Under the pieces are notes generated by a model. That model made no database searches, was not told the DNA's origin, and worked only from the letters and a program-made list of their open reading frames with translations. A DNA stretch of 64,000 nt from Ophiura sarsii. Lineage: Eukaryota > Echinodermata > Ophiuroidea > Amphilepidida > Ophiuridae. Numbering within the stretch: position 1 is the stretch's first letter; each line of letters begins with the position of its first letter. The stretch spans positions 61,760,480 through 61,824,479 of the forward strand of contig CM069443.1 of the NCBI GenBank assembly GCA_035610835.1, read 5' to 3'. The position numbers and the translations under genes are program-made. Below are positions 35,826-48,590 of this stretch, piece by piece.

Positions 35826-38116
35826 ATTTAGTTATTGATGTAAACGATAATCTAAGAGCTCGTACGATGATGGTGATATATGAAGCCATGATTTAGTGCA
35901 TATATGTCTATTGGAACCGAGACGAATAGGGAACCAGTTTAAGGCATTTTGGAAAAATTGCATTGTGATTCCAATAAAAAAAACCACAGATGGTTTTGAA
36001 TAAATATAGGATACGTAAATGTTATCGTTTAAAAACACTAACATTCAAATAGTATGTGTTTTGCCATGGATAATATGGATGAAAATAAGGGTTCTGCTAA
36101 AATTCAACTACATTTAATAGTTAGATAATAATTGATTTGATTAATCATGCTCAATTGCACAATGAATGATGATTGTAATAAAAGAGTTGTCTGCGCATAA
36201 AAAGTGGCAAAAGCTGAATTTGAAATGCCTTTTTGCTATAATTTGATAACGAAAGCTCCAAAAAAAAAAAAAATCTTATAACACATGAAAGATTGTTAAC
36301 ACCTACTGTGACGGGTGATCGAGAAGTGAATCAGAAAAACTCCGATGACGTCATCAAACTATGTGCTGCCTCAAATATTTATTTGCGCAGCGGCCAATTA
36401 GAAAAATCGTACGTAAATATTACGGCGATCGGGAGCACACGCAAAATACGCCACATTCTATTGGCTCTAAAATCAGTTTAGATTGACCTTTCGTAATTTT
36501 CTTTTCTGAGTTCAATTATTTGAGGGTCAATACTAATTGGGCTTCCGGTATAACGCCTCGTGGTACACTCCAAAGTTCTTTGAAATCGATGCAAAAGTAG
36601 GCCTTTTAGCGGTGAAATGCAACGAGTCGTTTTGACCCCGATCGTGTCAAATGGAAATGGAATAGAAACACTGAAAATATTTGCGTGTTCCGAGAGAAAA
36701 TGAAAAAAAAAACTGTAATGGCGTCGCAAAAAGTGAACCACATTTACCGTCTTTTTGAGGACTATTCGGAATTCAGGCTCTTCAGAATCAAGATAAATAT
36801 AGCTTTGGCAGTTGTGTAGAACCAGAAATTGCTATTGATAGCGATGATAAGGCTTTGGATTACTGATATTAGCGGAACGGTGCGGGTCATGCGGTAACAA
36901 ACAGTGTGTGTGTGTACATGTACTGTGTGCGTCGCCATACACAGTGTAGGTTATTGCCTGATCTCATCGTAAAACAACACAGCATATTTACGAATCCGTC
37001 ACTGGGAAAAGTCTATCTCTGAATCATGGAATGTAAGGTTTCTGTGTTTTTGTTTTGTTTTCTTATTTTTGTGTGTAAGATTTGCTGATTTTTCAGGCTT
37101 GCACATAATTCAATGGGCACACATCACACACGACTAAATAAATAAGCTTAGAAGTCTAAGCTTACACAAATTGTAGACCGAGCATGGTGTTTTTATTTGA
37201 TTGAATTGTTCACTTTGATACAATTAGTGTTGAAATGCGTACATTACAATTGCTCAACTTGTCTTATATTTCAAATTGTATTCAAAACAAATACAGAAGT
37301 ATAATTCTGATGAATTTCAGTAAATCACACTCACTCAAATTGGTTATTTTACATTATGTAGGAATTTTTTTTGCTAAAGTCAACCCGGCAGCTATTATGA
37401 AATTACCCAAAAATAGCTCACAATTCTTCAAAATCGCCGCCCCCGTCACAGTAAGTGTTAAACATGATTATTAGTACTTCACTTCCAAATTTTTTTCATT
37501 TTATTTTTCATGGCTACAAATAACATGTTTCACATGGGACACTTTTTTGACATACCCTGTAATAAGTGCCATTACATTGTCTAGCCAGCAAAACGGAAGG
37601 GAGATAAGCTTTTGATATGATGCGGTAACAGTTCTCGTTGATGTTGCATAAATAGTACCTTTTCCCAAAATTAGTCTTTACATTGACCGAGGCACGATCA
37701 ACTACGAGCGTATGTTCAATACAAATATTGTTTTCACTTACGAAAAGACAGATATGGTCAGATTATCAGTTTAACCGTTCACCAACTGATAGACTAGGAA
37801 TGGCATGTTTGTGTCAAACTAGTTCTACTGCTTTACTTATTATATCAAATGTAGGTTCATAAGAACCATTTAATGGAATCGTAATGGAAGGTTCATTATT
37901 TTAATGAAGTAAGAATATATCAACAATATAAGTGCAAACAAATGTATCAATTTGAAAAAAGGAAGCAAACAATAGACTAACAATGTACCATAAAGGAGAA
38001 GCAGTAGGCTACCTCACAAAGCTTTCTAAATGCCACCAAGATGGTGAGATTATAGTACGTCGACATCCTACCGATCTATTTACAGGTATTGAATACGGTG
38101 GCTATAACTGCGTGTA
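35826..38116. other. Unit A-specific segment
   Basis: 2.3 kb absent from unit B, where a 0.2-kb unrelated stretch (43864-44085) takes its place. It includes the promoter-like 36290-36920 region. No recognised protein family. An A13 run lies at 36258-36270. Confidence 0.6.
36340..36470. promoter_or_regulatory. Candidate promoter: CRE plus paired CCAAT boxes
   Basis: A perfect CRE, TGACGTCA (about 36345-36352), is followed by CCAAT (about 36395) and an inverted CCAAT, ATTGG (about 36459). Locally raised CpG continues to about 36900. About 250 bp downstream a 33-codon ATG frame (36718-36819) starts MASQKVNHIYRLFEDYSEF. It ends at a stop without an obvious splice donor, so its coding status is open. 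Confidence 0.3.
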
Positions 38117-38492
38117 ATTTCATTAAACAAAAAGCAGTTTCGGATACTTCCCCAGCCAAAATAGGTATATCACCGCAGCAAAAGCCAATTACATGTCCTT
38201 CTTAGACGACTGAGTGTTTTTATCTGAATCCAATGTCGAAGTCAGGATGCTGTTGGTAATCACGAAAGTGCAATAGAGTATAAATTCACATTTATTGTAT
38301 GGATTTGTAGAATCCATAACAGCCTGTAGCTCTCGCAAAAGAACCTTTCACTTTCACTTTCAATGACCATGACCGTAATGCGGAAATTGAAAATGTTTGG
38401 GGCTTTCATAAGCATGTAATATTGTATTTTGCGAAGATGTAGGGAAACACAGTAGGGAAAAAATATCTGAAAGCTTATCATGATCAGCTTAA

Positions 38493-38712
38493 CACTTTCA
38501 ACGCGGCTATTGGTTTACCATTATACAAAACAGATTGTTCAGAAACCTTTTCCAACTTTCAAAGTCTTATCTCATTAATTACTGAACCTATACTGGGCAT
38601 GTTTGTACTTATTGTAATTCATTTATCATGGTGATTCTAAATATGATGATGAAATTAAATAACTTTGACATCTTGAAAACATTTTGCGGAATTGACTGCC
38701 GCGTGGAAAGTG
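38493..38712 (+). mobile_element. TTAA MITE, CACTTTCCACGCGG family, copy 6
   Basis: TTAA at 38489-38492 and 38713-38716; TIR CACTTTCAACGCGGC / GCCGCGTGGAAAGTG. Unit A copy. Confidence 0.85.
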
Positions 38713-41700
38713 TTAACTAAGACCAAATGAAAAAGCTATTAATTATTTGGATTTGAATTCATGATCAATGCTGACCCTCCTCACAACGAGGCTTGTTATT
38801 GGACCTCTGGATCTACTTCATTTCCAAATAAGATTTGTTTGGTTTATTTTAATTTGTTTAGTATCATAATTTATTTATTCATGGGTTCAGGAGAGCTAGC
38901 CTGTTGTGTTAATTGTTAAAAGATGCTGATTAGCCATAGCTATGCATCGCACAGAAATTCTATAGATAATTGAAAATCATTACATTCTGGGAGCCTGTTA
39001 CACAGGATTTCAACCTTAGAATGTTAGGAAAATGTTGACATTTGACTTATTTTGCCCTACACCTCGAAAACTAAACATCGGGTGAAAAAAGAACCATCGA
39101 CTTTTTTGCTCTGTATGATTTCAGGAACAGTTTGGTATGCATAACAGCATAATCTGACCCCTGTAGAATTTTTAGGGGATTCCGGGGTCTCTCAGCTGAA
39201 GGGTCATTTTGATTCTAATGTCTTAGATGACCTAAGTAACTTTAGGGGGTCAAACCTTCTGTACTCTATGGATTGAAATCATGTGTGACCGTTTTAAAGT
39301 TGGAAAATCAACTCCAGTATAAAGTATATTTTCCCCATTTAGTATGATGATAACGTACCCTCGCATGCATTATTTAACGTTCAACATGCGTGGAGGAAAC
39401 TTGTATCTGTCAGGCGTCATGTTAATTAGCAGGTGACAGCACATGACAGAGTTTTAGCCTTATAAGTCACTCGATTTCTCTTACCATTAATACATCAAGA
39501 AACCCCACTTGACCCGCCTCCTGATCTATTTCTTGACTTCTTGTATTCAATAGAGTATTAACAAACTGACGCTCTTAATTCTTGCCTCTCAAATGTCCGT
39601 GAAAATACACGGCTGGTTAAGGTTCAAGTGATTGTGTTACGGTTCACGTTACGATCAAGGTGTACGCACAGTATAATATAATTCAAGACGCACTTTTAAG
39701 TTAATCATAAGCTGTACTGTTTCTAATATCACACACGAGTCGCGTAACAACTATGGAGATTAAGTCATTTCTTAGAGAATTAGCGTAGAGATGTAATATA
39801 ATATACGATCAACTTAGTAGTTCTTATATTGCGTAATATTGAAAGGTTAATACTCAAACGTATATAACATCATCGTCTTATGAAACCGATCATGTTTCAC
39901 GGGACGGCGTGTCTTCTTCAATCATATTAATTTGTGTGTTCACTTACTTATACTGTACGTACATTCTTATGAGTGGCCACCAGATACAAAAGAAACGTGT
40001 AACCTAACACGTACTACGTGTTACCTTTTATGACGTATTTAACTTACACGTTGTTTTGTATTTGATCGCCACTAATCAATTCTTTCTCTCTCCATTTACT
40101 CATTGCAAACATTCAATTAGCATTGAAGTGTTTCAGCGAAAAGTATCGATGAAGGATTTTGCGCAAAGAAAACCCAGCGTACACCCTCAAACATTGTTAG
40201 ATATGCCTACTAAGCTAGAATACCGAATCTTCAATTTGCAATATACACAATTCATTTAATTCCATTTGAACATTATAACCTGATAATCTGTAGCCTATAC
40301 AACAAGGCATTGTCTTCAGGCATGTAAGTGGATTAGTACGCACAAAACGAATCGGATTGACCTAACGGTTTGGGGCTTAGCCTGTGTCCCCCTCCTTAGA
40401 GCCTATGACCAAAGTACCGCATTCTTTAATGCACTAGAATGATCGATGAATGGTAACGAGCGCCATCACGACGGGACAGCCAAATATATCCGCAGTTTTT
40501 CATTACGTTCGTCGTTCATTGAACCAATCTAAACATATGACACGAAATGCAGTTGATTGGTGGTCGTGTAGTGTTATATCACCATTGTAAAATGTTGACA
40601 TTTCATCGCAATATTACATGTTTGTTTTGCCGTCTGCTGGTTGGAACTAGGGCGGTGATAAATTTGACTGATGTGTGGTTTTTGAAATCAGATACCATTA
40701 GCGCCTTAATTGTACCTGGGAAATAACAATATCGATGAAGCATTGACTCTGTGACGTATACATATCAATTATTGCCTTGACCATGAACGGCTCTTTAATG
40801 CAATAATGTAACCGGCTATCCTTGGACTCCTTGATATTTTGACATTGAACCATGTATGCGTTATTATATGGTAGACTGTAAGTTCCTTGCCGGAGGCCCA
40901 TATATTCCGATATTAAAGTATGTCTTGTTTAATCATTGTTATACAAGAACAAACATTATTCTTATCTCGCGAATGTTTCACGCATCTAACCAAAGGGACA
41001 CCTTAAGTTTAGCATTATTTTTGTAACTATACATTATAATAACCATTTTGCCTTCCAATCGAGAGAAAGGGTTCCTACCAAAGAAGATTTATTGTGCAGT
41101 CCAGCATGCTTAGCACCACTACAGTGCCAACAAGGCTTTTCCCCAAAACAAACAGTGCAAAACATGTGATTAAAAGAGGACTGAATAGAAGTCATGTCAA
41201 TTGTAATACTTGCAGCTGAATTTTCGTTTAACAATATTATATGCCTGCCTTTCATTGCAATATAATGTCAATGGGAACAGTAGACAGTGGTGACAACAGA
41301 AAACAATGGTCGTGGTGAAAGTGAAGCATGCTGGGTTTTACAAGAAATCTTCTTTGGATTCATACCATCTTACCAGCCACAAATCACATAACGTAATACG
41401 TTCATGTCACAGAACCTGCTCAGATAAGAAATCATCATTCACATCTCACCTTTAAAAGGGTACAGGACTTAGCTTGCAAGCCTATAGTCAATATGGATTG
41501 ATAAATAACAAAGGAAAATGTACACATTTACCGGTATGGTAAATCTCTCGCAATACGTACGTACGGAATATCAGGATAAACCATTATGTAAAAAAATGAT
41601 AAGTGCAGTAGCAATTTAAACTGCGTATAATGAACAATTTTATATCATGTATTGACAGAAGGTCAAAGAGCACATTTTCAGCTGATTTTCTACACAATTC

Positions 41701-42362
41701 TAGTATATTTTAAATAACAAGAGTTGCTATAATTTATAATAATGTTGTTGCCTCAAGGTTACAAGTAAAATTACTAGCACCTTTAAAAGTAACCAACTGT
41801 CACTCTTTGTCAGTGTGTATTTATAAGCCTTACTTGCGTTCAGAGTAGTTAGGATAATAGCAGCCTTTATGTTGGCATTTCCATTCCCCTTATTTCGGCG
41901 ATTTATTTATCCAAAATATCCCTTTTGACCATATTTGGGATAAACAAAATCAGAACCGGCCAAAATGTCGCGAGTGAGGTCAATAAGATTGACTTTTTTG
42001 AAAATAAGCGCATTTTTTCCAGAAGAAAGCCTACCAAACCTTTATTAGGACAAATTCTGATTGAGGGCACTTATATATTTCCTAGGGTAGACTTGTCGGT
42101 GTAGTATTTGCATTAGGTCATGTTCATTCTGTAGTCATCAATAGGTTTACACAATACTTTAACTTATTATATTCTCAAAAGGAGACGATTTTCAAATATC
42201 AGGTATTAAGTCCAGATATAGTATAATACAGATACTGATAACTGAAGGTTACAACTCCCAGTGCAGTGCCAACCAGACATTGGAAAATACAAGGTACAGT
42301 AGTCTTTGTAAACGAAATGTTGTGAATATGGCGTTATTTTTTAAACGAAATTAAGAAAAAGA

Positions 42363-42513
42363 TGTAGGCTACTTAGGTCCCAGATTCCAAAATGTACCAT
42401 TCTGGAACAAAGCAAGTGTTCCATTATCGCTCGACAATGACAAATACACTAATGCACCAGTATCGTCAGTACCGCTAGCATTTGTACCAGTATCCCCCAG
42501 TCTCAAAGATTGA
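42363..42513 (+). mobile_element. MITE fragment, ACTTTAGGTCCCAG family, copy 4
   Basis: Unit B counterpart of 34363-34510. Confidence 0.6.
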
Positions 42514-44460
42514 TTTACTAGTTTTGTTCTTCAAATTCCAGTAATATTCAACAAAACAAGTTGCGCTTTAAAATAGGGTCAGCTTTAATCCGTTTTTCTT
42601 TACAACTATCTTATCAAAAAAAAATCCGCCAGACGGATAACATCTGGTACGATACCATTTGACTTTATTTGAGTGTGATACCTGCACGTATAATATCTAA
42701 AGGTGCTGTACTATGACGCCTCTTTGTGAATAACGATTGTATATATATCGTGATGAAGGCGCCTTCCTTCCAAAGTCTCACTGTTTTTCAAAACAGGTAA
42801 CGAGAGGCGCGTAGCAGAATGTATGCAGACGTGATACGAACGACCTGACCTGACTGACAAACATGGCGATCAACCACCTTTAATATGTTTTCAGCTGTGA
42901 TTTGAATTCGTAGTTGGGCATTTATAACAGTAGCCAGTAGTGAGGATACTCAAAAGTGTTATATCTCTCGACCAGTGGTAACTTTACAATAAAAGGATTA
43001 TGAAAAATTGATAATCGATGGAGTCTTTAAGAAAGTCCTGCTGTAGAGTAATACAACAAATAATGATCCAGTTTGCCAAATGTCGTTTCCTTATAAACAT
43101 TTTAATAACGCATATTTTAATTCTGTGAAAACAGTTGAACTCAGGCTATCATGAGGTTAAATTGAGCCTTTCTCTACCATTTGTAAGCAGGTAGGGATAA
43201 CAATGACCTTGAGCTGCTATAGTTACTTCATGTTTTTTGGCACTGTCAACTCTGAGAACAGTGAAGTTACGCATACTCGTTTTATAACGGTTCATCCCAG
43301 AAAATTATGTGTAAAGCCTTCTGATACGCCATGACACCTGCTATATTGCTTAACACATGATTGACATCCGCATTAACTTGTTATACATTGTTATGATTAC
43401 ATGGTATAAATATTTAGTCTAGGTGTTCAATGTAAAGCGCTAAGATAGGATGAAATTTATTAGTTTATTTACAATTCGTACATATATGAATTGTAAATAA
43501 ACACCGTATATACTGCGAAGTAAAGTTCAATGATATAGATAAAGCACGAAAACCAGTGTACGCGCCAATAGAAGATGTCAACGTCACACCACCAATGCAT
43601 TGCGCCAACTTATGATTTTTTTCCCACGATGCATTTGGATTTCGCTTATCGATACTTGTATCAAAACGATCGATATATGAGTGACCTTTGTACCACGAGA
43701 TATCGATATCGTGGCTTTTTGTCACGCATGACACGTATCGGGAAATCGATTGTTCCCTGTCTTCTTGGTTTTCCAATAATAATAATAATAATACTGTGAG
43801 TAAGTTGTTTATTAGTCGAGCACTTTGGTTTTAGAAATAAGAAAACGGAAAACTGAGAACTTATGTATACACATGGAAAAAAGTATCGCACCACTGCTTT
43901 TTTGTTGAAAAGTGCAAATGTGGCCACGAATTTTGCCACCATGGTGTGATATTAAGGATCATTTGTTTGCGTAAGCTGTCCAACAAAATGTTGTGCAACA
44001 AAAGGGCCACATTTTAGTTTGTGACGTAATCGATGTAATGTTTTTTCAAGGCCAAGGGGGAAAATGCATGATTTTGTCCAAAAACATTTCATTAAACAAA
44101 AAGCGGTTTCGGATACTTCCCCAAACAAAATAGCTATATCACCGCAGCAAAAGCCAATTACATGTCCTTCTTAGACGACTGAGTGTTTTTGATCTGAAAC
44201 CAATGACGAAGTCAGGATGCTGTTGGTAATTACGAAAGTGCAACAGGGTATGAATTCACATTTATTGTATGGATTTGTAGAATCCATAACAGCCTGTAGC
44301 TCTCGCAAAAGAAGCTTTCACTTTCAATGACCATGACCGTCATGCGGAAATTGAACATGTTTGGGGCTCTCATAAGCATGTACTATTGTATATTTTGCGA
44401 AGATGTAGGGAAACACAATAGGGAAAAAATATCTGAAAGCTTATATTGTGATCAGCTTTA

Positions 44461-44681
44461 CACTTTCATCGCGGCTATTCGTTTTACCTTTATACAAAAC
44501 AGATTCTTCAGAAACCTTTTCCAACTTTCAAAGTCTTATCTCATGAATTACTGAAGCTATACTGGGCATGTTTGTACTTATAGTAATGCATTTATCATGG
44601 TGATTCCAAAAATGATGATGAAATTATATAACTTTGATATCTTTAAAACATTTTGCGTAATTGACTGCCGCGTGGAAAGTG
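44461..44681 (+). mobile_element. TTAA MITE, CACTTTCCACGCGG family, copy 7
   Basis: Unit B counterpart of copy 6. The left flank is mutated to TTTA; the right TTAA is intact (44682-44685). Confidence 0.85.
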
Positions 44682-46026
44682 TTAACTAAGACCAAATGAA
44701 AAAGCTATCAATTATTTGGATATGAATTCGTGATCAATGCTGACCCTCCTCACAACAAGGCTTGTTATTGGACCTCTGGATCTACTTGATTTCCAAATAA
44801 GATTTGTTTGGTTTATTTTAATTTGTTTAGTATCATAATTTATTTATTCATGGGTTCAGGAGAGCTAGCCTGTTGTGTTAATTGTTAAAAGATGCTGATT
44901 AGCCATAGCTATGCATCGCACAGAAATTCTATAGATAATTGAAAATCATTACATTCTGGGAGCCTGTTACACAGGATGTCAACCTATAAATGTATCAATC
45001 TGAACTATTTGAGACCATTTTTTTCTTTAAAATCGGAGCGTTTTGAGAATTTTACCCCTGTACAAAGAATGTTAGGAAAATGTTGATATTTGACTTATTT
45101 TGCCCTACACCTCGAAAACTAAACATCGGGTGAAAAAACAACCATCGACTTTTTTGCTCTGTATGATTTCAGGAACAGTTTGGTATGCATAACAGCATAA
45201 TCTGACCCCTGTAGAATTTTTAGGGGATTCCGGGGTTTCTCAGCTGAAGGGTCATTTTGATTCTAATGTCTTAGATGACCTACGTAACTTTTGGGGGTCA
45301 AACCTTCTGTACTTTATGGATTGAAATAATGTGTGACCGTTTTAAAGTTGGAAAATCAACTCCAGTATAAAGTATAGTTTCCCCATTTAGTATGATGATA
45401 ACGTACCCTCGCATGCATTATTTAACGTTCAACATGCGTGGAGGAAACTTGTATCTGTCAGGCGTCATGTTAATTAGCAGGTGACAGCACATGACAGAGT
45501 TTTAGCCTTATAAGTCACTCGATTTCTCTTACCATTAATACATCAAGAAACCCCACTTGACCCGCCTCCTGATCTATTTCTTGATTTCTTGTATTCAATA
45601 GAGTATTAACAAACTGACGCTCTTAATTCTTGCCTCTCAAATGTCCGTGAAAATACACGGCTGGTTAAGGTTCAAGTGGTTGTGTTACGATTCACGTTAC
45701 GATCAAGGTGTACGCACAGTATAATATAATTCAAGACGCACTTTTAAGTTAATCATAAGCTGTACTGTTTCTAATATCACACACGAGTCGCGTAACAACT
45801 ATGGAGATTAAGTCATTTCCTAGAGAATTAGCGTAGAGATGTAATATAATATACGATCAACTTAGTAGTTCTTATATTGCGTAATATTGAAATGTTAACC
45901 CTTACAGCCCCAGATCCCATGAAATCCCATTTCCCAGCATCCTGGTTCCACCCGGCGCCGAGGTTTTTGTCTGAAATAACGGCCCCGGGCTATATAGCTG
46001 GGCGAATACACTCGCCCAGCACAGCT

Positions 46027-46123
46027 CCCCCCGTGGCGCAGTTGGTAGAGTGTCCGCCCGCCAACCGAGAGGTCGTGGGTTCAAACCCCGGGCTGTGGCA
46101 CCTCTTGTTGTGTGTGCTTTTTT
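46027..46123 (+). ncRNA. tRNA-like Pol III cassette, first half
   Basis: Box A TGGCGCAGTTGG (46034-46045) and box B GGTTCAAACCC (46078-46088) are spaced 45 bp, as in functional tRNA genes. A T6 terminator follows at 46118-46123. A GCC triplet sits where a glycine anticodon would be. The D stem can pair, but the acceptor, anticodon and T stems do not form a proper cloverleaf, so this is a tRNA-derived sequence, not a working tRNA. Transcription is plausible but unproven. Confidence 0.6.
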
Positions 46124-46361
46124 CGCTTGAAAAAAAATTCGTTGGAAAATCCACCGGGTGGGTTAGGGTTATTGAACGATTTTTTTTCTACTTTTTAATT
46201 TTCACTTTTTTTCTCTAATTTTACCCTGGTTAACCCTTACAGCCCCAGATCCCATGAAATCCCATTTCCCAGCATCCTGGTTCCACCCGGCGCCGAGGTT
46301 TTTGTCTGAAATAACGGCCCCGGGCTATATAGCTGGGCGAATACACTCGCCCAGCACAGCT

Positions 46362-46458
46362 CCCCCCGTGGCGCAGTTGGTAGAGTGTCCGCCCGCCAAC
46401 CGAGAGGTCGTGGGTTCAAACCCCGGGGCGTGGCACCTCTTGTTGTGTGTGCTTTTTT
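46362..46458 (+). ncRNA. tRNA-like Pol III cassette, second half
   Basis: Same signals: box A 46369-46380, box B 46413-46423, T6 terminator 46453-46458. It differs from the first mainly by GGGGCGTGG in place of GGGCTGTGG after box B. Confidence 0.6.
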
Positions 46459-48197
46459 CGCTTGAAAAAAATTTCGTTGGAAAATCCACCGGGTGGGTTA
46501 GGGTTAATACTCAAACGTATATAACATCATCGTCTTATGAAACCGATCATGTTTCACGGGACGGCATGTCTTTTTCAATCATATTAATGTGTGTGTTCAC
46601 TTACTTATACTGTACGTACATTCTTATGAGTGGCCACCAGATACAAAAGAAACGTGTAACCTAACACGTACTACGTGTTACCTTTTATGACGTATTTAAC
46701 TTACACGTTGTGTTGTATTTGATCGCCACTAATCAATTCTTTCTCTCTTCATTTACTCATTGCAAACATTCAATTAGCATTGAAGTGTTTCAGCGAAAAG
46801 TATCGATGAAGGATTTTGCGCAAAGAAAACCCAGCGTCGTACAACCTCAAACTTTGTTAGATATGCATACTAAGCTAGAATACCGAATCTTCAATTTGCA
46901 ATATACACAATTCATTTAATTCCATTTGAACATTATAACCTGATAATCTGTAGCCTATACAACAAGGCGTTGTCTTCAGGCATGTAAGTGGATTAGTACG
47001 CACAAAACGAATCGGATTGACCTAACGGTTTGGGGCTTAGCCTGTGTCCCCCTCCTTAGAGCCTATGATCAAAGCACCGCGTTCTTTAATGCACTAGAAT
47101 GATCGATGGATGGTAACGAGCGCCATCACGACGGAACAGGCAAATACATCCGCAGTTTTTCATTACGTTCGTCGTTCATTGAACCAATCTAAACATGACA
47201 TGAAATGCAGTTGATTGGTGGTCGTGTATAGTGTTATATCACCATTGTAAAATGTTGACATTTCATCGCAATATTACATGTTTGTTTTGCCGTCTGCTGG
47301 TTGGAACTAGGGCGGTGATAAATTTGACCGATGTGTGGTTTTTGAAATCAGATACCATTAGCGCCTTAATTGTACCTGGGAAATAACAATATCGATGAAG
47401 TATTGACTCTGTGACGTAGACATATCAAGTATTGCCTTGACCATAAACGGCTCTTAAATGCAATAATGTAACCGACTATCCTTGGACTCCTTGATATTTT
47501 GACATTGAACCATGTATGCGTTATTATATGGTAGACTGCAAGTTCCTGGCCGGAGGCCCATATATTCCGATATTAAAGTATGTCTTGTTTAATCATTGTT
47601 ATACAAGAACAAACATATTCTTATCTCGCGCATGTTTCACGCATCTCACCAGAGGGACAACCACCCTAAGTTTAGCATTCTTTTTGTAACTATACAATAT
47701 AATAACCATTTTGCCTTCCAATTGAGAGAAAGGGTTCCTACCAAAGAAGATTTATTGTGCAGTCCAGCATGCTTAGCACCACTATAGTGCCAACAAGGCT
47801 TTCCCCCAAAACAAACAGTGCAAAACATGTGTTTAAAAGAGGACTGAATAGAAGTCATGTCAATTGTAATACTTGCAGCAGAATTTTCGTTTAACAATAT
47901 TATATGCCTGCCTTTCATTGCAATATAATGTCAATGGGAACCAGTAGACACACAGTTAAAAAGGGTGGTAATTTTTCGAGCGGTAAAGTGAATGGGGTGA
48001 AATATTGTGCATTTTTTACCCCAAAATGAGTGAATAAACAATTTTTGATTCACAACACACACCGGTAAACTTTTACCGTGGCAGATGAGTGACGGTTTCC
48101 CCGGCAACGGGGTAAAAGCAACCATGATGACACCGCGCGCGGCATTTATTGCCAAAATGATGTGCGAAACTTGACTATACGAACGACACATGCTGCA

Positions 48198-48270
48198 ATG
48201 ATGGCGTCGAAGACGGTCACGGTGTTCCTGATGGAAAACGACATGAGCTTTTTATTGCCATTATTTCAAG
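48198..48270 (+). CDS. Candidate first coding exon inside the TIR element
   Basis: ATGATGGCG opens a frame reading MMASKTVTVFLMENDM, then SFLLPLFQ, and stops in mid-codon at CAAG|GTATGT, a strong splice donor (48271). The 24 codons plus one base look like a first exon (phase 1) rather than chance: G+C-rich synonymous positions precede the A+T-rich intron-like DNA. It may be a leftover of the parental transposase gene or a captured host exon. No acceptor or second exon is recognised in the element, and I cannot name the family. Confidence 0.35.
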
Positions 48271-48590
48271 GTATGTGTTTCTATTGATATCCTAAATATG
48301 TCATTATCAAATTTAAAGGTGTACGCTGACTCAAAAACATATACAGGCTGGTAAAGCACGGTACATGACGATAAAAAAATGACCTGCATGCATGCATTGC
48401 ATGTGTTTATAAAAGTTTAAGCTTATCACTTCAATCAAACATATGAACAATATACTTGGTTGGTATCCTCCGTATAGTACTCAGACCGTTTGGAAGTTTT
48501 CACATGATGCATGCAATGATTTGATAATGACATATTTAGGATATCAATAGAAACACATACCTTGAAATAATGGCAATAAAAAGCTCATGT
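48241..48590. repeat. Perfect 72-bp inverted repeat
   Basis: Arms 48241-48312 and 48519-48590 are exact reverse complements with a 206-bp spacer. The left arm contains the end of the candidate exon and its splice donor, so the donor is present in inverted duplicate on the other strand. Confidence 0.95.

Larger units (their letters stand above)
34314..41890. repeat. Segmental duplication, unit A
   Basis: Colinear with unit B (42304-49712). Matching blocks are 34314-35825 / 42304-43863, 38117-39848 / 44086-45898, 39845-41280 / 46504-47941 and 41285-41890 / 49065-49712. Unit A alone has 35826-38116, which holds the promoter-like region near 36.3 kb. Unit A lacks the two unit B element insertions and so provides their empty sites. 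Confidence 0.9.
45899..46503 (+). mobile_element. TTAA-flanked tandem-dimer element (piggyBac-type MITE)
   Basis: Inserted at TTAA: 45895-45898 and 46504-46507 flank it, and unit A shows the uninterrupted GGTTAATACTCAAACG at about 39845-39860. The two halves, 45899-46168 and 46234-46503 (each 270 bp, nearly identical), start CCCTTACAGCCCC and end GGGTTAGGG. A 65-bp T-rich linker whose last four bases form another TTAA separates them. CCC...GGG ends plus TTAA are the piggyBac signature; the family is otherwise unassigned. Each half has a perfect hairpin GCTGGGCGA-6-TCGCCCAGC and a tRNA-like Pol III cassette. ORFs across it are fortuitous. Confidence 0.9.

Noticed and set aside
46027..46100. 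Functional tRNA-Gly(GCC) gene
   Set aside because: Box A and B are good, but the acceptor, anticodon and T stems do not pair, and it lies in a mobile element.
45877..46664. Proteins of 113 and 136 codons (both containing PPVAQLVECPPANREVVGSN)
   Set aside because: They run straight through the TTAA element and its tRNA-like part. This peptide type is a common false prediction over tRNA-like repeats.
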